Source: Platerodrilus igneus
Taxonomy: Eukaryota; Arthropoda; Insecta; Coleoptera; Lycidae
Assembly: GCA_036346225.1 (NCBI GenBank)
Contig: JARFIW010000884.1
Coordinates: forward strand, 1 to 64,000
Length of the DNA stretch: 64,000 nucleotides
Reading direction: 5' to 3'
Part shown: positions 56,380-64,000 of the stretch, piece by piece
Numbering within the stretch: position 1 is the first letter of the stretch
How the letters are laid out: every line of letters begins with the position of its first letter
Program-made: the position numbers and the translations under genes
Notes under the pieces: model-generated
Told to the model about the DNA's origin: nothing
Database searches by the model: none
Seen by the model: only the letters and a program-made list of their open reading frames with translations

Positions 56380-57010
56380 GTTTCTAGTCAACCTTCGGTT
56401 ACAAGCTAAATTTTATATCTATATTACTGGTACGTTTCTTAATCTTATTTTTGTTGTTGACACACTTTATTACATATATCTAGAGGGAAACGTTATATGA
56501 ACTACTTGCTTAAATATTAAGGTCTTGCGTCGGCGTTTCTACAATTGCCTCAAATTTTCAGATTACTTGGTCCTCGTTCTAGCTTTAATATGTTGTATAT
56601 ATTACAACCTACGGCTTAAAATTAAATATATTTTTAAGCAGTACTTCACTAACACCAATTTAAGCAGAACCAATTTGAGGGATATATTTCGTGATGCGTT
56701 TGATTTCTGTTTACTCTTAAAATACGGAAAACGTGCTATCGAAAGGGTATAACAAATGGGCAAAACGAAGATTACACAAGGACTTGTCCGCGTAGTGTTT
56801 GCGAATCAATATTTACAAAATAATACAAAAAATGTTTGATGCGAAAGCCATTACACTGAAATATTCATGTTCGTGTCGGCACTGCATATCCTATGGATGT
56901 AAAGTGGTTATTTCTACAAGCAGAGTTTCAAATTCTGTAATGGCACGCTGGGTAAACGTAAAGGCGACCCCAACACCCCGTAAATTTACGACGCGTGTCT
57001 GCTTGGCTTG
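56380..57010 (+). repeat. Dispersed repeat, copy 2 (pair with 41080-41770)
   Basis: Contains tacaattgcctcaaatttt, an acggaaaacgtgctat block, aagattacacaagg, attcatgttcgtgtcgg and gtggttatttctacaag in the same order as copy 1. Confidence 0.6.
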
Positions 57011-57514
57011 ATTTGCTTTTAGCACGCATAAATACAGTTATTGCTTGAAGGAAGATTATTATCCCACGGTAACGCTACAGAAACTGTAAATGGAGATACG
57101 TGTAATTAAGAAATACGTTTTATGATAATTAGATGCAGCTCAGAATGCCCTTTTCATTCTTTATATGTATCATCATTATTTCATGCAACTGCGATATCTT
57201 TAGCAAGTTTCCAGACATCATATAATATAAAATAGTGCTCTTCTAGACAACGCGCTTATTTCACAGCATGTAAATTTATTACTACTACGACTTGCATGTC
57301 TTTATAGTCATTTGAATCTCAAATTACATAAAGTAGGTATAAGTTTCTCCGATAACGCAGTTCACATCCTTTGGTTGGTGTAGCATTGAGAATCTTCATT
57401 ACTTCAAACTGTCGCATTACCGATATATGCATTTACAGTCTGAAAATCAATTGTATGCTTTCTCTTGCATACTTGCCAATTAACAGCTGCATCGCCCTAA
57501 TTCAGAAACCCTAC
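57011..57514. other. No gene seen
   Basis: Non-coding AT-rich sequence up to the SINE tail. Confidence 0.4.
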
Positions 57515-57820
57515 ATGTGGTTTTTCACCAACGTTCCACCCAAGAGTACTACATTGGCTAGGAAGCGAGTTTCTTTTACCTGAAAAATTTTGAATTTTGC
57601 CGAACCCTTGCTGTTCCAAACTAGGTAGGGCTCTTTAACGTGCGTGACAACACTCACACACGGGACCTCCATTTTACCTCTCATCCGAACGAGGGTGTAT
57701 TTTTGTGAAAAATGCTCGCCTAACATTTTCAAGGGGACCGTGTCGGGATTTGAACCCGGGACCTTGGGCTTAGTAGTCACACGCATACCAATTACATCAC
57801 GGAGCCGCGTACCATTCGGT
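57515..57820 (-). mobile_element. tRNA-derived SINE, copy 2 (intact)
   Basis: Collinear with copy 1: tail gttccaccca(a)gagtac, body with tgccgaacccttgctgttcc and acgggacctccattttacct, head with B box complement gggatttgaacccggga. The TA used by the mariner in copy 1 is unoccupied here (gtactacattgg), giving the empty site. Clear target duplications were not found by eye. Confidence 0.8.
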
Positions 57821-58250
57821 GACCGCGTGTAAAAATCTATTTTGCAAAACAAGAAATAGAGGTAAATTACGAATGTATAGTTCATTTTGCAAATCCTATA
57901 CAATTCACGGACGCACGTGCACGTACACATAAGTAAACATAGATTGACGTTCGCACAAACTCATATACCTAAACACACACGCACACACGCACGCGCACAC
58001 ACATGTATACACATAAAACTAAGCACGCACTAACGCGTGCAAGCAGGTTTAAACGCACACGCGTTCACGCAAACGCACACGTGCGGGATTGCAAGCGAAT
58101 GCTCGCAAGTCGGTACTTACTCGTGTACAGATATAAACGCGTATACACACCCGTTACTAATGAAGTATTTATTTCACGAACCTTATGTTATACACGTATT
58201 TATGCGCACACTCATACATATTCGCAGTTGAAAGCGTTGTATAATATTTA
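57821..58250. repeat. CA/CG-rich degenerate microsatellite region
   Basis: Runs of acacacgcacacacgcacg and similar cover 57970-58080 and fade to 58150. Open frames here (58003 onward) are products of the repeat, except for the end that belongs to the next entry. Confidence 0.6.
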
Positions 58251-58271
58251 TATTTTCCTTTTATTCGCTAG

Positions 58272-58389
58272 ATATTGCTTTTTGGAGGATGGCCTTTGTA
58301 GAGGATGTAATAGGGCCAAACGGTGTTGCAAAAAAAATAAATATGATGCTCTCGGTCTAAACTCGGGTCCTATTCCTGCGGAGGCATGA
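58272..58389 (+). CDS. Candidate terminal exon of a small Cys-rich secreted peptide
   Basis: A strong acceptor (polypyrimidine tract, ttattcgctag) opens a frame encoding YCFLEDGLCRGCNRAKRCCK then KNKYDALGLNS and GPIPAEA before a stop at 58389. The cysteine order C-x6-C-x2-C-x5-CC is dense and resembles the start of inhibitor-knot-like or neuropeptide/defence peptides, but a full set of six cysteines is not present, so the fold is undecided. An aataaa signal follows at about 58427. A signal peptide would have to be on an upstream exon, which I cannot find. Confidence 0.4.
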
Positions 58390-58439
58390 GATTTCCGGGG
58401 TATCATCTGAGACTAAACCTGTCTTTAAATAAACTAGGG

Positions 58440-59216
58440 CGCCACTGGGTCAATATAGCTAACACAAAAATTCATCCTAAGGGTAGACGCAGATAAGCCT
58501 TAAGGGAATTACATTTGCCTAAATTTAGTTATGCAGTAACATAATTTCTTTTCTTTTTTATTATCTCTACCAAAATGAATAGATTGCTTATTTCTTTTAT
58601 TAAACTTTTAGAAATAAAACGATTATAAAACTTGACTAGTATCTAATAAAATTTGTTTCTTTTCTTCTATGTACAAAAAATTTTAGAAAATGTTTTACAG
58701 TGTAAGTACGATAACATGTAAGTGAATGCTGATAAAAATATTAAGTTGGCAAAAATTCACAGTTACTAACAGTCTAGGCCTGTCATAAAAATTACTCAAT
58801 ATCTTAATACATTAAACATATGCTGTAACCAGAGATTTTTGATTCCACTCACAAAATTGTTTTTAGTTTAAACTTTATAATGTATTAGTGAATTTCTTCT
58901 ATATCAAGAATTATCTCATTATAAAACTTACTTAAGAACATAAGTGCAAATTGTTTTAAACAAACATGGAAAACTAAATTTTTATCTTTACATATGCTAG
59001 ATTAAAATGTTATCCTTAACGACTTTTCAATACAAGAAAACGGCTTCTAAAAAAACTGACAAATCAATCTTAACTATACCAAATAAAATATTATTTGTCT
59101 TAATACGAAAACCTTCATATTTGCTATTCAAAATAAAATAAATGCTGAATCTTATATTGTTTAACTAATTATTTTTCAGTTTAGCAAAGAGGATTTTTCT
59201 AACAAAAGGTACTTAC
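58440..59216. other. No gene seen
   Basis: AT-rich non-coding sequence; probable intron of the minus-strand candidate gene whose exon follows. Confidence 0.4.
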
Positions 59217-59334
59217 CGTACGAGTTGATGCTTCTTGTTTGTTAAAAGGAATTGTACTCACCCCAGATCGACGACATTGAGTGTAATATAAATTACCAAA
59301 CATCTGTTCATTCGCAGCGACGCGAGTTCGCCAC
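59217..59334 (-). CDS. Candidate internal exon of an unrecognised host gene
   Basis: Minus strand: acceptor tttttcgtgatacag/g at 59335/59334 and donor tacg/gtaagt at 59217/59216 enclose 118 nt open in one phase: WRTRVAANEQMFGNLYYTQC followed by RRSGVSTIPFNKQEASTRT. An alternative donor, tgg/ggtgagt, exists inside at about 59262. Splice sites match consensus well and composition is coding-like. The protein family is not recognised. Neighbouring exons were not identified with confidence. Confidence 0.45.
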
Positions 59335-60529
59335 CTGTATCACGAAAAATAAGAGTTCCTCATTAAAGGTTAACAATTATTTCTTGATCATACTTCCTCG
59401 TACATATTCGTAATTCATAAACCTTACCCTCTAAACTGCTTGCGCTTTATAAATTTCAGTATTACAGCTTTCTTCTTGGTTAGCATAGCCGGATATTATT
59501 GCCTATAACCCAAGCAATGTGTAACTGGCACGAGTGGCATTTCCTGCAACTCATGATGGCTTGAAAAGTCACAGTTTTTCTTTTTAAAAAAAACACATTT
59601 TTGGACTAAATTCCACGACCAGAATAATTGTTTCCTTATCTCGAGCATTCAGACCACACCTGCAAGGACTTACAAATACGTCGTCTAAGATTATCTCGCC
59701 TAAACTCCGGCAACCCACAAAGCATAAAGCGGATTCCGGGTTTGCCAAAAACTAAAGTGTTACACTGCCTCTTTCCGAAAAAAAAAGTGAGAGGTTGACA
59801 AAGTCTACATAACTGAAACCGACACATTTTTTTTATTTAATTAAATAGTTTTGTAAGAGAACAAAAGAATGAAGCTTAACTCGAAGCATGACTTGACTTC
59901 TAAAAAAAATTAGAAAAAGTAAGGAGTTAAATTGGGAAGTTTATTAGACGATAATTAATATACACCAAAAAAAAATCAATTGAGTGCTACGGTAACTACG
60001 CATACCACACGTCCGTGAGGAGTCATGATTGAAAATACATAATCGGAAAATGTCAAATAAGTAAGTCTAACACCCAAAAGTTACTAAAGGGATTAAAATG
60101 AAATAAGAATGTAAGTCGAAGATAGTTGTACAAATACCAAAAAAAATATAGAAATTATCCAAACTTGTACCAATAGCTATCGATATTAATATCAAAAGAA
60201 ATTTACAATATTTTATAGTTCTACTAATACCAACTTTATAGTGAACTCTATCTACATAATTACAAATGTATTCGTCAGCCTTATTACATAAAGAAATCTC
60301 CAAATGCTGAAGAATTATGATATATTGAGGTCAGAATTACTACTCAGAACAGAACTCTGTCTAATCAAATTTAAATTACCAAATTCTGTGATTATCTAGT
60401 CTCTCGTAGACACCACCATAGAACATCAACATTATAATGAAGCATTCCGCTTCCAAAAACAATTCTACTTATCAGTAGTCAAAGCAATACACCACAGTAA
60501 ACCAATCATACACTATATTATTATATAGT
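59335..60529. other. No convincing gene
   Basis: Mostly AT-rich. A minus-strand frame at 59636-59827 starts MCRFQLCRLCQPLTFFFGKR and is preceded by a weak acceptor-like ggtttcag; it might be an exon with a CxxC pair but support is thin. Another frame at 60067-60303 is hydrophobic and looks like chance. Confidence 0.35.
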
Positions 60530-63500
60530 CTTTGTATCCACGTTCATTTCGAATGGACCTGCACCTTGCCGAAGTTCTAAATTACTAGAACAGGTGAAAT
60601 GGCTTGCGTGTTCTAATGAGCTAAAGAGCCAAACTACAGGTCCAACCAAAGTAGTAGGGTCGTTAGTGAGGAACCAGACTAAGACAGGTCCCCGAAAGAG
60701 GGCAGCGGCACTTTCGGTACTTAGATTGGCAGAGACCATAGGGCAGTCTAAGACACACTACCGCGATGTGGAAGGCAACGGGAAACCACCATATTATCTC
60801 CCAAGTACACAGCGTACTTAAATTGTAACAAACATGATGGCATTCTCTGGGGTAAAAGATTCCGGAGTTAAAATAGTCCCCCATTCGGATCTCCGGGAGG
60901 GGACTACTTCGGAGGATGCGATCGGAAAGTTAAAAATAAGAGTAGGGAGCATTCTGCGAGTCGGAGCGTGGAATGTTAGAAGTATGAAGCAAGTAGGTAA
61001 GCTAGAGAACCTAAAAATCGAAATGAATAGGTTATCACTAGACATAGTAGGGATCAGCGAAGTTCGGTGGCCAGAGGCGGGGATTTTGGAGTGGAGACTT
61101 CAGGGTAATTCATACAGGAGCAGAGGACGGAAATTTGTGTGTGGGGATAGTTATGCGGAAAAAGATAGAATACTGTGTAGAAAATTACTTACAAAAGAAC
61201 GAAAGAGTACTCATGGTTAGATTAGAATCTAAACCGGTAAACACAGTAATAATACAAGTATACATGCCCACCTCTAGCTACAGTGACGAAGAGGTAGAAG
61301 CCATCTACAAAGATATCGAAGACATATTAAGATACGTAAAAGGACATGAAAATTAAATAATTACGGGGGATTTTAATGCTGTGGTAGGTGAGGGTAGGGA
61401 AGGAGCGGTAGTAGGTTTATTTGGTTTAGGCACGAGAAACGACAGGGGGAATAGGCTGGTAGAATTTTGCGACAAGAATAATTTAATCATCACAAACACA
61501 TTATTTCAACATCATGCTAGAAGACGATATACGTGGAAGATGCTAGGAGATATAGGACGATATCAAATAGATTACATTCTTGTTAGACAACGGTTTAGGA
61601 ATCAAGTAAAAGACTGTAGAAGCTACCCAGAAGCAGATATAAATACTGACCACAACATCGTAATTATGAAGGCCGCACTTAAATTTAAAAATCTGAAAAA
61701 AAGGAACGGAAAAAGGCACTTGGACTTAGAGAAACTAAAAGACAAAGCTATTCAAGTAAGATTCGAAAAAAAGTCAAATGAATTGCTGAATGATATCGCG
61801 AAAATATCTGAAACTAAGGAAGTAGAAACAGAATGGAATAACATTAAATCCAGCCTAGACATGGCGCCAGAGATATTTTGGGGTATACACAAAAAGAAAA
61901 TAAGAAACCATGGATAACAAAGGATATCGTGAATTTAATAGAAGAAAGACGAAAATACAAAAATAAATCAGACCAAACAGGAAAACAGAGATACAAAGCC
62001 ATAAAATGGGAAATTATTCGAAAATGCAGGAAAGCTAAAGAACAATGGATTGATAAAAAGTGCAAAGAAGTACAAACTAAGATGGAAATAGGAAAGACAG
62101 ACGAAGCATACAAATTAATTAGAATGAATTTTAGGGATATAAAACCGTATAGCAAAAATATAAGGGACGCACAAGGAAACGTCATTATAGAAAACGTAGA
62201 GAAGGTGAGTAGATGGCAAGAATATATAAGGAATTTATATGCACGAGAGGAACTAACTGCATTAGAACAGGAATCAGACATCGAAAATGATGACTTGGGA
62301 TATCCTATACTTAGAGACGAGTTTGAATTAGCATTAAAGAGTCTGAAAAATGGTAAGGCGCCGGGTACAGATAAGGTGCAAGCAGAAACTCTAAAAGCCG
62401 CTGGACAAGCAGTAACTGAACGTCTCTTCCAACTTGTAAGCTATATGTATGAAACAGGCGAGATACCCAAAGATTTCAAACGTAGCATCATAGTAACTAT
62501 ACCAAAAAAGAAAGGCGCGGATAGATGTGAAAATTTTCGAACAATAAGTTTGACAGCACACGTGTCAAAAATATTTACTAGAATTGTGCAAAGACGAATG
62601 GAAAAACGAGCTGAAGAAATACTAGGAAAAGACCAATTTGGGTTTAGGCGAAACAGGGGAACACGGGAGGCTATTTTAGCTCTGAGAGTGATAATGGAGA
62701 AAACAATAGAAAAAGGGGAAAGCATGTATATAGGGTTTGTAGATCTGGAAAAAGCATTCGACAATGTAAATTGGAAAAAAATTTTTGAAATACTCAAAAG
62801 ATTGGAATGAGTTATAGGGATAGACGAATAGTACATAGCTTATACAAAGAGCAAACAGCAGTAATAGAATTAGAGCAGGAACGTAGAGAAGTAAACATTA
62901 GGAAAAGGGTGAGACCATTGATTTTTAACTTGTACATAGAAGAGGCAATGAATACTGTCAAATGCAGATAGACATTTGGAATTACTATGCAGGGACAAAA
63001 AATTGATATGCTTAGATTTGCAGATGATATAGCAGTATTAGCGTCTAGCAAGGAAGAGTTAGAAGCTGCTCTTAATGAAATGGAAACGGTTCTAACAGAG
63101 AGATACGGTATGAAAATTAACAAAACTAAAACTAAAGTTCTAGTTTGCAAAGGTGGGGAAATAAATGAAAAACAAGAATACAAGTATTTAACACGAACTT
63201 ACAAGAGGTTAAGGATTTCTGCTACCTAGGAAGCCAAATAACGCAAGATGGGAAAAGCACAAAAGATATAAAACAAAGATTAGCACAAGGTCGTGCTACA
63301 TTTAACAAGAAAAAGCAACTACTGTGCTCTAAGACCACAAACATAGAAACAAGGAAAAGATTGCTTAAAACATATGTGTGGAGCACAGCACTGTACGGCT
63401 GTGAAGCCTGGACAGTAGGAGAAGCGGACAAGAAAAAGGTAGAAGCCTTTGAAATGTGGTGTTACAGGCGCATGATGAAGATATCATGGACAGACAAAGT

Positions 63501-64000
63501 TAAGAACGAAGAGGTACTAAAATGGTAGGGGAAGAAAGAAATATGTGGAAAACGGTAAAAAATAGGAGAGATGGGATGATAGGCCACATACTACGGCACG
63601 AGGGAATAGTGCGGAATATTTTAGAAGCAGAGATAGGAAAAAAGAGAAGAAGATGCAGACCTAGATTAGACTACTGCACACACATAGTAAAAGATGTAGG
63701 CTGTAGAGGTTTCAGGGAGATGTGTAGGCTAGCCCAGAATAGAAATCAATGGAGGTACGCATCCAACCAATCTCAAGATGGATACACTAATGACGAAAAG
63801 TTAACTGTGCTTAAACATGATGATTATTATAAGTAACTACAAGAATTGGTTGGGCAATATTCTCGAATTTACTGGAAAACCATTATTTCGGCAAATGTCT
63901 AAGTGTTGGGGGATCTTGGTAGCCACAGGTTGCTTAACCTCCTTCACTGAATCTCGGTAAAATAGGGTATACAATTAGAAAACAATAAAAAGGGAACAAG
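60530..64000 (+). mobile_element. LINE B, non-LTR retrotransposon, near full length
   Basis: The 5' UTR (60530-60833) matches that of LINE A, including gtggaaggcaacgggaaacc. One endonuclease-RT ORF follows and then a short 3' UTR with ggttgcttaacctcc and gaatctcggtaaaatagggt. The 3' end is at or just beyond the window edge. The gene content (APE endonuclease plus RT, no obvious ORF1, no RNase H) suits an RTE-like clade. Confidence 0.85.
60834..63836 (+). pseudogene. LINE B endonuclease-reverse transcriptase, broken
   Basis: The apurinic-type endonuclease has RVGAWNVRSMKQ, LDIVGISEVRWPE, GDFNAVVGEGREG and INTDHNIVIMKA in order (60950-61670). A linker region rich in Lys/Glu follows. The RT has FRTISLTAHVSKIF, QFGFRRNRGTREAI, FVDLEKAFDNVNW (motif A) and, after a stop at 62810 and a small deletion, LRFADDIAVLASSKEE (motif C, about 63010). 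The C-terminus to 63836 includes RRDGMIGHILRHEGI. Frame changes or stops occur near 61160-61220, 61355, 61900, 62810, 62970, 63228 and 63528. In an intact copy it would nick target DNA and reverse-transcribe its RNA in the nucleus. Confidence 0.85.

Noticed and set aside
57511..57930. 139-codon minus-strand ORF
   Set aside because: It spans the SINE; openness comes from the tRNA-derived sequence and copy 1 is not conserved in frame.

Overview
The window looks like a repeat-rich piece of a eukaryotic, most likely insect, genome. It has long AT-rich non-coding stretches, intron-like signals and no bacterial-style operons. Its mobile elements are typical of arthropods: a Ty3/Gypsy element of the env-carrying errantivirus type, non-LTR retrotransposons, a mariner, a tRNA-derived SINE and a Maverick/Polinton. 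No conserved host gene is recognisable. I see only four or five candidate exons with good splice sites.

Layout. 1-449 and 9363-9570 are halves of a decayed transposase-like ORF split by a complete Gypsy element (LTRs 450-1032 and 8778-9358, target duplication cgct; gag, pol and a truncated env between). A solo LTR of a diverged relative lies inverted at 9571-10150 (duplication cgcg). 10254-11535 is a 1.28 kb repeat whose near-identical twin sits inside the Polinton. 12950-39567 is a nest built on a minus-strand non-LTR retrotransposon (LINE A) with three later insertions: the 20,050 bp Polinton (14337-34386), a probable 1.73 kb solo LTR (34702-36431) and a 3' fragment of a second LINE (37800-38680). 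39568-60530 is mostly non-coding and holds a 981 bp foldback-like element with minisatellite arms (42257-43237), a SINE with a mariner inside it (45082-46653), a second SINE copy (57515-57820), several diverged dispersed repeats and candidate exons at 43587-43721(-), 58272-58389(+) and 59217-59334(-). A second copy of the LINE (LINE B, plus strand) fills 60530-64000.

The Polinton is the centrepiece. It starts with AG, has about 515-520 bp terminal inverted repeats and is flanked by a perfect 6 bp duplication (ctcgtt). Its left-to-right plus-strand block encodes a conserved Polinton-associated protein, several unrecognised proteins, a phospholipase A2/pVI-like minor capsid protein, an adenain-like protease, a penton-like protein, a hexon-like major capsid protein, a packaging ATPase, a conserved accessory protein, a fibre-like repeat protein and a chromodomain integrase. 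Facing it on the minus strand are a protein-primed family B DNA polymerase and small genes, one with a clear 63-nt intron. Together these form a virion-and-replication set (adintovirus-like). Only the ATPase reads through as a single full-length ORF; nearly every other gene is broken by short indels. The polymerase has also lost the segment that should carry catalytic motif C, which is replaced by the 1.28 kb repeat.

Caution: the two 1.28 kb repeat copies differ almost only by one-base indels in short homopolymer runs, and so, to a large extent, do the two Gypsy LTRs. Some of the frameshifts reported here may therefore be sequencing or assembly errors rather than biological decay. Protein identities come from motifs read by eye; no database search was run.
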